Position numbers and translations under genes: made by a program. From NCBI GenBank assembly GCA_964030475.1, contig CAXIPT010000001.1:6768166-6832165 (forward strand): 64,000 bases of DNA, given 5' to 3'. The number at the start of each line of letters is the position of its first letter. Position 1 is the first letter of the stretch. The notes under the pieces were generated by a model. That model made no database searches and had not been told where the DNA came from. It saw only the letters and a program-made list of their open reading frames with translations. Source of the stretch: Tethya wilhelma. Lineage: Eukaryota > Porifera > Demospongiae > Tethyida > Tethyidae. This document shows, piece by piece, positions 44,865-56,500 of this stretch.

Positions 44865-46393
44865 CCTGTCATTGTGGACTGAAATTCATTGTGTATATTG
44901 TACTTGTCTTTAGCTGAAGACATATGTTGATGATTGGTTTGTTGGTAAACGAATGACCATTGTTGGACTAGGTAAGTGTGTTGAAACTTGTACCATATGG
45001 TAAACCATTCTATACCTGTTGCTATAGGAGTGGCACATGATGACCTAGTGGGTTGTGCTGAGGCTTCATTTGGCAAAGTTCCCGAGGGTTTGTTGACTCC
45101 CGATGAACAGTCAGAATATGTTGGAAGTAAGTCTTAGGATTTTAGCTTTTGGTGCTCTCAAGGCACTGCATGTAAAAATGTCTATTCAGTTGCTGTATGA
45201 TTATTAGTAATTATTAATGCTTACAGATAGTGAAAATAGGCTAGATTCAGGGTCACCTCTCGCTCATGCTGCTATGGTGTGTAAAGGAGCCAGGTATATG
45301 CAGACAACAACTGAAATTGTGTCCCTCATAACACCATTTCTTTCTCTCCTAGTCTGACTGGTGCCCATGGTGATCTGATAGCGGCTGGTGTCCTCCAACA
45401 CATCTTGGGAGCTACTCCTGAAGGCTGTGTCAAGTGGGGATCTAACTCTGCTGGTTCAAGGTACAATGTACATTAACTTTCTTAATAATTATGTGTTCAT
45501 CTAATGTTTAGTAGAAGCTGGTATTATTTTATAATAGATTAAGTAAAGCTGCTTCTCTTGCTGTGAACACGCCACATAGTGTAAGTGCATGTGCAGATTG
45601 TATGACCCTGTCAAGTTAATTTTGGTTTCAAGATGCAAGTTGTTTACTTACATTATCCTGTGAAACAGGTGACTGCTCTCAACATCTCTTACTCTGACAG
45701 TGGTCTCTTTGGGTTCTACACTGTTTCAGATGGAAGCTCCTCTGGTGATGTGAGTGGTGTGCATTAAATAAAATGTCAATATTCACGGTTCAATTTTGCT
45801 CTTAGCTCTTAAAAGCTGTGATGAAGGAGTTTAATGAAGTAGCCAAGGGAATCATTTCTGATGAAGACCTTACCAGAGCCAAGTTAGTTTTGCTGAAAGT
45901 CCTCTACCTTTGTTGAAGTGTATGTGCAGAGCACTAGCTTGAGGGGTTTTTTTTGTTTTGTTTTGTTTGTTTCATGGTGTAGGAATCAGTTGAAAGCTAG
46001 CTACTTGATGAGCACAGAGACACAGTCTGCACTTGTTGAAGATCTTGGTTTACAAGTATGTTGCAATGTGTACCTATAGATCTTAAGTTCAATTGAGAGT
46101 CTTCTCTTCCTGTTACCATGCCTAGGCTTCCCTCAAGGGTTCCTACACTCCTCTCAGTGAGACTCTTCAGCAAGTAGATGCTGTAACAAAGGATGATGTG
46201 GTCAAGGTACACCACTCGTTTCTTTTCATTGCTGCTTTCATTAGAGCAGGTTTTTTCAAATGTGTTTCTTTTCTTGTGTGTGTTGTAGTTTGCAAGGACA
46301 GTGTTTTCTACTCGCCCAACGTTTGTGGCTCATGGCAATCTCTCAACCACCCCACGACTAGATCACCTCCTCTCAGAGATCTCACTGAAGTAG
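41917..46393 (+). CDS. UQCRC2: Cytochrome b-c1 complex subunit 2, mitochondrial (core protein 2)
   Basis: Exons: 41,917-41,982; 42,093-42,185; 42,243-42,392; 42,473-42,537; 42,603-42,659; 42,727-42,851; 42,912-42,945; 43,007-43,070; 43,181-43,238; 43,295-43,393; 43,494-43,560; 43,620-43,727; 43,805-43,847; then 45,669-45,749; 45,806-45,882; 45,983-46,055; 46,126-46,206; 46,289-46,393. Used once each they give 481 codons in frame. The protein is an M16 peptidase-fold core subunit of respiratory complex III in the inner mitochondrial membrane. The N-terminus (MAAYTLWRVSRISPVSLQ) is Arg-rich, like a presequence. Family marks are VSRLGNGITVAS, YENYSQLGLTHLLR, LNVTSTREHVVYSSEFLRDY, RNALSNPLYCPLHNI, MTIVGLG, ISYSDSGLFGFYTVSDG and SLKGSYTPLSETLQQVD. 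The zinc-binding HxxEH of active M16 enzymes is replaced (THLLRK), as in other UQCRC2 proteins. Exons 3-13 and most of 14 are present twice (see next entry). Confidence 0.95.
42226..45702 (+). repeat. 1.74-kb near-identical tandem duplication inside UQCRC2
   Basis: 42,226-43,963 and 43,964-45,702 match base for base apart from a 6-bp difference in a TG microsatellite. Each unit holds exons 3-13 and the first 28 bases of exon 14. The join (CTTACTCTG then TAATTCACACAAATTTAG) breaks exon 14 of the first copy. Skipping that broken exon would still join exon 13 to the second exon 3 in phase 0, so a lengthened protein is formally possible. Near-perfect identity of introns argues for a very recent event or an assembly artefact. 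Confidence 0.95.
43079..43128 (+). repeat. TG microsatellite in a UQCRC2 intron (two copies)
   Basis: A run of about 22 TG units lies in the intron after exon 8, with a six-base shorter partner at 44,818-44,861 in the duplicated copy. Both end in GCGCGCGCC or a shorter form of it. Confidence 0.9.
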
Positions 46394-46659
46394 AGGACAT
46401 ATAGAGCAGTGACCATAATAGAGTGTTATGTTATTATTATGTATAGGTATAGGTCAGTAATAACAATATAAATGGCAAACTCACGCGCACATGCACATTG
46501 CCAATTAATTGTGGGTGGGGTATATACCCGGAATAAGCAACCGTTAGCTTATTGGTGTGCATGCGGTAGCTAGTTGCAACGTTTATAATGTTGTATGTAC
46601 CTGTACAGGAGAGGTGAGTTTGTATATAGCCTTTATAATTCTTCCCTGCATGCATGCCA

Positions 46660-48660
46660 CCAGCTAGTTGTAACTGCATGTATTGAAGGATTTGATGGAG
46701 AGCTTTGTGACAATGATTTGGATTTCTGCACATGTATCGAAGGGCTAGGTACACTGATATATAAAGTTGTAACTGTATGTACCGAAGGATTCAATGGAGA
46801 TGTCTGTGAGGACGATCTTGATTCTGTACGCCAACTTCATGCCTCAATGGAAGAACATGTGTTGAAGGAATTGGCACTGCGCAACAAGCTGTAACTGTAG
46901 TGAAAGATTCGAAGGACCAGTCTGTCAAACAGACCTTCCGCATGATTTCTGTACATCAGACAGCTGTCTCAATGGAGGCAGATGTGTGGAAGGCACCAGA
47001 ACTCTAGCAAGTTGTGACTGTACTTCTGACTTCACTGGTGACAACTGCAGCATAGAATTCACATTTTGCATTCCCATGCATGTACCTGTCAAAATGGTGG
47101 AATGTGTATGGAAGAAGGATCTCAAATTTCATGCGATTGTGTTAATGGTTTCACTAGTCTAAGAATGGTCTGTGATGAAGATGAACCAAACTTCATTGCA
47201 TGTACCTCTGAAATGTGCCTCAGTGGTGGTACTTGTAGCATACGTACGGTAGTACAGAATGGGCCGAACGTCCCATAGACACAATACAAAATATTGATGC
47301 TTATAAGAAAGATAGCTAAGCCATCAAATATGTTTAGAGGCCTTCTTTGGACAGTATTCTAACTCTATAAATCAAGAAAACTCACAGAAACTCTCTATAG
47401 CACTCTGGAGAGTGCGCTAGCGGGAAGCCGTACCAATGCATTTTGTTTTCCTGTTCCTGACTTACTTGAACACGATTTCCAGACAAACAAAAGGCATTGA
47501 GCCAACTTTGATAACATAGTGAGACTTCATTTTTCCTGTAGTACGCCCTTTTACATTCGTTTACTGGCAAAAAGGTAGCAAACAAAATCTGGGCAGCTTT
47601 GGCAACATTGGCACAAAATACTGTACTTTTTATGTAGACATTTTAGTAGGTAAAGGTCGTCAATAGACCACGTGGTTTGCTAGCATATAACGCGCATGCG
47701 CGCATTTAATAAACCATAACTTCTGCTTTTTGTAGAGACTGGCCAGTCTCCATCCAATACCTTAGTATTAAAAAAAGTGAACGAACAAGTAGTAAAAATT
47801 TGTAAAAATAATCAGTGTAGGAATGGGCAGTGCTGTAAAAAGCAATGAAACAAGGCCAAGTCTCTGAATTTCGGCACATGACTACTTCATTTTTTGTACC
47901 AAAGTCTCATAACTGCATGCCTACTCAGTAGTATGTGTCTGTTATATATTTCATCCAAATCAGCCAATAAAATTAATAGCAGCTTAATTGAACCATGCAT
48001 TGCGGACTTGGGTTTCAGCCATCACCATCTCAGAATATGCATGAGCAATGTACTATTATAGGATGTCTACAATAATCATTACTTGACTTATGAAAATGAA
48101 GTAGTCATGTGCCGAAATTCAGAGACTTGGCCTTGTTTCATTGCTTTTTACAGCACTGCCCATTCCTATACTGATTATTTTTACAAATTTTTAGAAGAAT
48201 TTGGCTCTGTGAGTCTGTGACTAGTTGCAACTGCACAGAAGGTTTTGAAGGACCCGCCTGTAATATCGATGGAGATTTTTGTACTGATACCACATGTAGC
48301 GGTAGAGGTGTATGTATAGATCTGAAGTAGTTGGCACAGACACCACCTGTAACTGCACAGAAGGATTTGACGGAGAGTTTTGTGAGAACGATCTAGATTT
48401 TTGTACACCTAGTAGGAAATGCTACAAGATGTAACTGTACTGAAGGATTTGATGGAAGTATTTGTGAAATTGACCTTAATTTCTGTACCCCAATGACCTG
48501 TGCGCAGAGGCACATGTGTGGAAGGAACAGGCTACGAGTTGCATGTGTCCACCTGGATTCACTGGAAGCAATTGCCAATTTGTCACACTGACTTGGGATT
48601 CTGTACCAATGACACATGATTGTATGAATGGTGGCACTTGCAATGGTAAAGTAACACATA
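46660..48660 (+). pseudogene. Decayed EGF-repeat pseudogene, split by a MITE
   Basis: Pieces of at least eight EGF-like repeats appear in shifting frames: CIEGFDGELCDNDLDFC, CTEGFNGDVCEDDLDS, FCTSDSCLNGGRCVEG-like, TCQNGGMCMEEGSQISCDCV and ACTSEMCLSGGTC before 47,238, and EEFGSVS, NCTEGFDGEFCENDLDFC and NCTEGFDGSICEIDLNFC after 48,196. The repeats closely resemble those of the intact gene at 53.5-60.5 kb; CTSEMCLSGGTC/EEFGS matches its ninth repeat (CTSEICLNGGTCVEEFGS). Many frameshifts and missing segments show it is dead. It lies between UQCRC2 and the P450, so it records an old local duplication. Confidence 0.85.
47239..48196. mobile_element. About 1-kb hairpin-ended element (copy 2)
   Basis: Same family as 13,263-14,250: shared left edge CATACGTACGGTAGTAC and CCCATAGACACAATACAAAAT. 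The inverted arms at 47,795-47,897 and 48,088-48,194 (TAGGAATGGGCAGTGC; GGCACATGACTACTTC) are nearly perfect, with a loop of about 190 bp. It is inserted inside one EGF repeat, so both insertion edges are defined by the interrupted coding sequence. Confidence 0.8.
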
Positions 48661-48837
48661 AAATTTATTAATTTTTGCTGATCATTCATCATGTATATTG
48701 AGCATGCGCACTAGCCTTGTTTACAATTTTGGCGTGCCAGCATCCGCTTTATGCCACGCTCGCGCTTGGGTCATACCAGTATATATACCATCCTGATCTC
48801 CACTTCAGTTCTCAACTTCGTTCTGGATTTGAGGCAC

Positions 48838-51800
48838 ATGCAGTTCACAACAGTGATAGTAAGCTTACCAATCTATCTGGGGAGTGCAGTAGCACTCCTG
48901 CTGGTGATATTCTTTCTGTTCTTCACTGCCTACATCCACTACATCCACTGGAAGCACTCGCACATCCCACAGCCAAAGAGGCCAAGGTAAATTACATTGT
49001 GCAATGATGAGGAGAGTGTGACTATGGGTCAGCTAAGAGGCTAAGATCAAGAAGGTGCTAGGGTCAGTCGCTATTATCTAGTTCATACTGCATAACCATA
49101 ATTTATTATGGTCCAACAGTAGTTTTGTTTTGCATCGTATAAATTTTGTTTGGGATGCAAATGTTACATAACTGAAATGGATACTGCACATGGACATGTC
49201 CATATTACATAAGATGATGTGTCCTGAGCACACTTGTGTACTTGTACTCTTGTGTAATTTTACAGTGGTATTACTATGTAGTGTATGCAGGCATAGGCCT
49301 ACATAAAATTATACAATTGAGTGGAAAACTCTATAAAATGACTTATTAAAGCGCACCTTACTAGCACAGAAAATAGTTTTTGTGCTTGGGCTACTGGGGA
49401 AATGTTGGCATTTGGCTTAAAGTAATTCTTTAAAATTAATATTAACTTGTAAAAAGGGAGGAAAAAACGACTAGGACATGCCTCAAGTACACTGACCTTA
49501 AACTTAATAATGATCATGATAAAGACATGTATGGCATGTTTTAGCATTGGTGTAATTTGTGTACAGCTTTTATCTTGGACATTTGCCTGATATTATTCAA
49601 GCTCAGAAAGAAAGTGGAAATAATGAACTCTCTCCTGTGGTTTACTTCAGGCAGTGGTAAGAACTTCTCAATTAATCGATATATAGTGACAACAGTAATG
49701 AGCACGCACGCAAAAATAATTATTGTATCCAAAATTACATTATTATACTATTAGGTTGCAGGATGTAGAGAGTCCAATCTTTGTGACTTTCAAAAAATCT
49801 ACAATAACCAAAATTACATTATTATACTATTAGGTTGCAGGATGTAGAGAGTCCAATCTTTGTGACTTTCATCTTACACATAGCTTCCATTTTCACTGTG
49901 GATGTTGAAAGTATTAAGGTAGATAGACTAAGTGTAACTGTTGCAATTTGTTAATGCAGACTATGTTCTCTGACATTATTCGTGACAGTCATGTAACTTC
50001 AACGTAGTGTTTCATGTTCATTTTTTTTAGACACTGATGATGAAACCTACAATAAACAAGCATGAAAGATTCACAGATCGCTTCAGCTATGTTATGGGAC
50101 AAAGGTATGAGTTAATAGCCTATCCAGCTAGACCTTCCTCCTTATTGAAGTGTACAAGGAGGAGGGTCTATGTATGTTGTAATTATTTAGTGAAATATTC
50201 TCCTGAAATTCTAACCCGCCATATACTGTCAGATTCCTGGGCAATGGACTTGTAAGTATACCTGACTATGAGACATGGAAGCCGAGAAGACAGCAGTATG
50301 ACCCTTCCTTTAGGAAGAAGTAAGATCTTCATATCTATAGCTGTTATTTATACATTTTCTTCCTTTAATTATTTTTGTTATGATTCATACATAACTGCAT
50401 ATTTGACATCTTTTGTCTATTGACATTGTAGTTTTATGTGTGTGTACAGCTACTTGAAGACTCTGTTAGATCCTTTCAATGAGACTGTAGACAAGCTCTT
50501 GGAAGAGTTAAAACCACTGGCTGATGGTAAAACTACAGTACCAATGAAACATCAATTTGAAGAACTTGCCTTGAATGTCATCAGTAAGGCAAGTTTGCCA
50601 CTGAATACCATTCACAGTACTGTAATCAATTTACCACAATTATATGTGGCTAATTAATGAGGGCCTGCAAATAGCCTATATAGGGCTATAATAAACTCAG
50701 GTCCCCAGGACCATCGGCTTTACATCCTCTCAGAAGCTTCAATCAATATACATGAAAATTTTGCCAACATTTATCCCCGTGAAAATCCCTTACTATTAGT
50801 GTATTATGCAATACTTCATACATATTAAAATTTTACTCTGTGCATTTTTGCAGACTGCATTTGGAATAGAGCCTACAGATGTGTGGAGTGACGAATCCCT
50901 TGGATTAAAGAGAGTAAAAAGTGATGGAACACTTTCGTTCCTTACAGGCTATGCGTTCAGAGGGCTGGGCAAGCATATTATTTTCCCTTATTATCAGGTG
51001 AGGTATATACTTTGTTACTGATAATCTAAGAACTGCTCATAAGTTTGTTTTTTATTTATTATTAATGCTACAACATCATGACTACTAGTAAACAGTATAG
51101 AGTGCCTTTCAATCTTCTAGTAACGCAAAAACATGTAAATATGATAAAACACTACTTCTATCAACAGCGTGTGACCTATGATGAATGGTCAACACGATTA
51201 TTTTTGTGTAAAAAGATTTTAAGTACTTAGCTAACCTATTTTTCATACTGTAACATGCACACTACAATTATGTTAATTATATGATTTTATCTTATTTAGT
51301 ATTTTCACCCGTTTGAAGCTGAAGGCTACAGAGAAGTGACAAGAGCTCTCAGGACCATTGGTAGAGATTATGTAATGAAGAGAATTCAAATGGTGAAGAA
51401 CGGAGAGCAAATACCCAATGATATCTTGACACAAATTCTACAAATGGCATGTAAGATCATTGGTTTGTTTCACTTTGCACCACTTATAAAGCATAACAAT
51501 GTATATAATGATAGCGACAAATGAGGGAGTGAATATTGAAGAGCTTGTTGACGACTTTTTAACATTCTATGTGGCTGGTCAAGAAACAACTGGTAGTCTT
51601 TTGGCATTTGCTCTAGTACTCACTCTACAGCATCCACAAGTGTTGGAAAGGTATCATGACATTGTTATGACCTATAAATTAAGCCTGACACATAATTTAT
51701 GAGCTTAATTTTGGCACATTCTTTATCTACAACATACAGATTGGAGTTAGAAGTGACTGAAGTATTGGGTGGCAAGAAGCACATTACAGCCGAGGACTTG

Positions 51801-52549
51801 GAGAAGCTTCAATATACAGAACAGGCAATATTATCTGTCTTCTTATTGACAACGTTGATAATGCATGCACTAATCTCAATTTTCATAAATAGATATTGAA
51901 AGAGACACTAAGGTTGTACGGAGCTGTTTTTGCCACTATAAAGTGTTCACCTCCAGATGGAATAACTCTGAGTGGATATTACATTCCACCTGGGACTCAG
52001 ATAGTGGTCAGTAATCTGATTGCATAGGATCGATCTATCACTAAATTACTGTATTTACTTTTTGAGTCTAGCTATCATCATCAGTAATGTCTCGTGAGCC
52101 ACAGTATTTTGATGATCCAGACACCTTCAACCCAAGTCGATTTGATCCTGAGAATAAACCGTATGTTATATATAGGATAAAAGTACAACAACAAAAATTT
52201 AATGGTCAAATAAAATTATTTTTTGAAATCCCCCCACATCCATATATCTGACCGGTTCTCAAATAGGCCAAGTACGTTTGTGTACTTTCCATTTGGACTG
52301 GGCCATCGTTCCTGTATTGGGAAACATTTTGCTATGGTAAGACCTACATTGCTGGCCCAATCAGTAGTCAGAACTCATAATTCCCATGAATGCATTGATA
52401 TGTTTCAGATGGAAGCAAAGATTGCACTTGCCAGGCTCTTTCAAACATACAAGGTCACTCTTCCTGAGAACTATGAGCTGGTCTCAGTGATGAGGTTCAC
52501 CATTCAAGTCAAAGACGACATTGCCTGCACTCTACAGCTGAGGGAGTAA
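48838..52549 (+). CDS. CYP46A-like cytochrome P450
   Basis: Exons: 48,838-48,986; 49,567-49,656; 49,834-49,918; 50,031-50,104; 50,233-50,319; 50,450-50,588; 50,854-50,997; 51,300-51,450; 51,515-51,650; 51,740-51,824; 51,893-52,006; 52,072-52,160; 52,267-52,336; 52,409-52,549; 517 codons in frame. The N-terminus is a membrane anchor (residues about 8-35) followed by the Pro-rich hinge HIPQPKRPSFYLGHLPD. Motifs are I-helix FYVAGQETTG (327-333), K-helix KETLR (383-387), meander NPSRFDPENKP, and heme loop FPFGLGHRSCIGKHFA with the ligand Cys at about 464. RALRTIGRDYVMKRI with PNDILTQIL, and YERW-like PDYETWKPRRQQ, are closest to CYP46A (cholesterol 24-hydroxylase) among families I know. A microsomal monooxygenase acting on a sterol or other lipid is inferred. 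Introns after exons 6 and 10 start with GC. An in-frame upstream ATG at 48,751 is possible, but 48,838 gives the normal anchor. Confidence 0.92.
49729..49887 (+). repeat. 79-bp tandem duplication of a splice acceptor and exon start
   Basis: CCAAAATTACATTATTATAC...TAGGTTGCAGGATG...GTGACTTTCA occurs at 49,729 and again at 49,808. The unit spans the polypyrimidine region, the AG and the first 30 bases of P450 exon 3. Only the second copy continues into the rest of the exon. Confidence 0.9.
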
Positions 52550-52786
52550 TTGTAATACATGATTAATATCGTAGTCTTCTAGATGCTGTGCAAAATAATT
52601 TGTATACTGATTTGGACAATATTGATTTTACAAAGTAGTGTATAAGTAACAAAGGATACCCAGTGTATTGTTCACTTGATTGCCAACAAAAGAAACTATG
52701 CATTGCTGGTAATGATCATGAGACTTACTTGTTAACATACAAGTTCAATTAATGAGGTTTATTTGAATGACGACCATTTATAAGAG

Positions 52787-53272
52787 AAACTGAACAGAGT
52801 AACCACTGAGAAGTCCCCTCATCTACTACAGCATTCTACCAAACCAGTCATGATTGGTAGGTAGACTCAAGACAGCTAGCAAGGCATTTGAACGTGTAAC
52901 CAAACTAATTGTGTTGCTATACACTTATTATGTGCTGATACAGGCTCACTCAAGGAGCAGGAAATGATCAGATGCCCTAGCTAGCTGAAACTCTTCGAGT
53001 CTTGGAAGTACTTTCAGGATTATAGTCTCATGGTCCAGACGTCTGGCCAACGAGACTAAATTTCTTCCTGAAGACAGCAGTCTTAGAAGGCCTGGTCACG
53101 TTTTCTCAACTACTCGGACCGAGTACATTTTTGGACTGTGCCACCATTCAAGTATTGGGAAACAGTTTACCATGGTAAAAAAAATAGATGGTATGATTCG
53201 ATTATGTGTCAACTTTGGGCTAGCTTAATTTTATAGTTGTAATGAAGGAGCTTAGTAAAGTAGCCAAGGGAA
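52787..53272 (+). pseudogene. Cluster of relic exons from SPATA20, the P450 and UQCRC2
   Basis: Three short stretches match single exons of nearby genes. 52,787-52,860 matches SPATA20 exon 1 and its donor (61,307-61,378: CACTGAGAAGTCCCC, CAGCATTCTACCAA). 53,113-53,176 matches the P450 heme-loop exon (TTTGGACTG...ATTGGGAAACA...ATGGTAA). 53,228-53,265 matches UQCRC2 exon 15 (ATGAAGGAGNTTANTNAAGT, then AGCCAAGGGAA). All are diverged and out of any frame. Between them nothing else was recognised. Confidence 0.75.
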
Positions 53273-53279
53273 GCACAAC

Positions 53280-53526
53280 TGTGATGATCTCCAGTGCAGT
53301 ATTCATGCGCAGCGAGCTATTTCCGGTGCAGGTGCGCCGCGGGAACGATCGAACGATAGCATCAGCGCTGCGCTGCTAAGCTAGTCGAGTCCCACCTTCG
53401 TTTGCTTAAAGCATATTGCTACGCAGTGGCTACATAAAGAGAGGTGAGCTATAAGCTAAGGCTGATCTTCCTTGTATGCATGCAATGCAATATCAATATA
53501 CAGTATTTTTTTTTTTCCAGTGCTAA
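53280..53526 (+). promoter_or_regulatory. Promoter and 5' UTR intron of the Reeler-EGF gene
   Basis: The stretch 53,305-53,400 is CpG-rich (GCGCAGCGAGC, TTTCCGGTGC, GCGCCGCGGGAACGATCG) in an AT-rich setting. GAG/GTGAGC at 53,444 and a long T run ending CCAG at 53,520 define a 5' UTR intron six bases before the ATG. TTTCCGG could be an ETS-type site. Confidence 0.5.
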
Positions 53527-56500
53527 ATGCATCAACTATTTGTACTTCTCTGGGTATTTGCGACCCTACCATTTCCTGTGGTTTCATTCCCGACTGGTGC
53601 CCCAGCAAGTGCTTGCAGCACTTTCACTCCAAATCATGGAGTATCAGCTCAAACAAGTGATGTTCCATACGAGATAGACATAAGTGTATTTGAACAAGCT
53701 CTGGGTGGCTATGGCTATGTACCAGACCGTACCTACACAGGTAAATAGCCGGCATTACTAACTATTTACTGCCAATACAAAGTCGATAAGTAATTTATTA
53801 ACCTAAAGCATTGTTATTCATCTACCTACTGTAGTAAGTCTTGGTCCAACAACTAGTGACCCAAGTGTCTTTAGAGGGTTTCTAATCCAAGCCAGAAGCA
53901 GAGCAGATGATTCCCCAATAGGAGTATTTGCTACACCACCTTCTACAGGAAGTACCTACAGACTCAGCAACTGTAACCCAGCAAATGTAGGAAGTTCATG
54001 GATATGACTTTCACAATATTAATGACTGTGCTAGTTTAGCTTGTTGAGCTTTACAATCATGACTATTCTGTTTAACAGGCCACTGTTACTCATGTTGATA
54101 GAAATGACAAGAGCAGTGTGGAAATTAGTTGGACAGCACCTCCAGCTGGTAGTGGTGACATATATTTTGTGTACGTATATACATGACAGTAACATAACCC
54201 ACATGTAGGGATTATTGAGCTTTGTTTTCTTCTAACAGATTCTCAGTTGTGCAGACTCAATTGACATTTTGGGCTGGAGAAACAACCATTACCATTCAAG
54301 AACGACGTAAGTCTGAAATTGATAAAGATATCTCACTACAAAATTTCATATTAAAACGTCATTGTGAACTACAGCTTGTGATCTGCCATTGTATTTGAAC
54401 ACTGCTACCAATCAGTGTGTAGAGCAATGCCCTGACTTTCAGTTTGGTAACCATATTACTGTACAATGTGAACCCCGTAAGTTGACTATAGACATAATAA
54501 AGGCACTGTCATGCATAAGCCTTAAATTGATGTGTGTCAGTGTGACATATATAATACATTAACTTTTAAATTAGTGCCAGTCACATGTATGAAATATGTA
54601 AAGCTCTAAATATAGAATGGCCTAGATAGTCCTGTCACTGGAATTTTGATCACCTAGACCATTTTTTAAATTGTATGAATGTTTTGTTAAACTAAGTAAC
54701 TGAGATTGGAAATGCCTACATAGTTTTACATTAACAATACAAATTCGATCTACTTCCAGTCATTAATAGACTCATTATTGATCTGCATTATGCCACAAAA
54801 TGCAAATTCGCGCTGTACAGTTGCACAGTAAACAGGTTGCCATACCAGCATAGCAGGTTATTATCTATAATGCCAAGGAGGAAAATAACGATGAAAAACT
54901 TATCTATGATAATCTGTACAGTTTAGATCATACCACGTGGCTAAAATTATCTACAGTACAAACTAATTTTAATTTAATCTGATATCAGTCTGTTCTTTTA
55001 ATACAGTTCCAAGCAATTACACACTGCATTTCAATGCAACAAGATATATTGCTGATATTGAGAGTACATTTCCAGAATTGGAACCTATTATTTACTTACG
55101 AGTATACTTCAACTTAACATTTTTCCAATTTTCCCCACAAAATCCCGATTCTCTTGGAGGCCTCCTCTTCATCAATAATGATGTCTCAACTGGACAGCTG
55201 TTTGGATTCTTGCAACAATCTGGTACAACAGAACAACAACGTACTATTACGTCTAGTCAAATAGATACTAGTGACAGCACTTCAGGGATCCTAAACGATC
55301 AGATAGTCTTTAGTGCAGGAGGATCGCAACTGCCTATTGAACAAGACTTTGAAATTGGCATGATAGCAATTAGTACAACACAAGGAATTCCTATATCAAC
55401 TGAGGGTATTAGAGGCATAGTCACAATACGGGCTCCATTAGGTAGGTTGATTTAATTCATGATTATTTTGTAACTTTTACAACCATGAATTATTTTATCA
55501 TTGCAGATCCTTGTGAATCTGATCCTGGCCCCTGCTTGAATGGTGGAACTTGTAGTTCAAATCCACTACAAAGTTCAACCATGTTTAATTGTACATGTAT
55601 GCCTGGATACACTGGTACTACTTGTGAGACCATCTCAGATCATTGCATGGCACTTGATCCTTGCCAAAATGGGGGAACCTGCACTAACACTAATACCTCC
55701 TATACTTGTGACTGTGGTGTTGAATACACAGGAATAAATTGCTCTGTATCTATTGACCACTGTGTAAACATTGACTGCAACAATGGTACATGTGTTGATG
55801 GAATCGGTACATTCAATTGTGAGTGTAACACAGGTTACACAGGAACATTCTGCGATATGAACATTGACGATTGTGCCCCCTCTCCTTGTGCCAATGGGAC
55901 CTGTATAGACAGACTGCCTGGGTTTGAGTGTGAGTGCTATGTTGGATGGACTGGAGAGCTCTGTGATACTGATATCGACTACTGTGGCTTAGACCCTTCT
56001 TTCTTTGGACCTTGTGATGACACAGGAGCAGATGGTTGCATTGATGGTAATTCAACATACACATGTATATGTGGTCGTGGTTTTACTGGACCAAACTGTT
56101 CGATAGACATTGACGAATGTCTTGCAGAGCCTTGTATGAATGGAGCAACATGTGACAATCTGCAATTTGGCAACTTTGAGTGTATGTGTCCAAATGGTTT
56201 CACAGGAGATACATGTGATGTAGATATAGATACGTTCTGCATACCGGATACATGTGCCAATGGATATATCTGTGTTGAGGGAATAGGACCAGAAATCAGT
56301 TGTGAGTGTGCACCAGGATTTACTGGAAGCAACTGTACTACTGACTTGAGCTTCTGTACCAATGAGACGTGTATGAATGGTGGCACTTGCATTGATGGTG
56401 TGGGAGATATGATAAGTTGTGAGTGTACTGACGGCTTCACAGGAATAGTCTGTGGTCAAGACGATCTAAACTACACTGCCTGTACATCAGAGATTTGCCT

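Noticed and set aside
46437..46754. Minus-strand open frame downstream of UQCRC2
   Set aside because: It overlaps the start of the EGF pseudogene on the opposite strand and has no recognisable domain or splice context.
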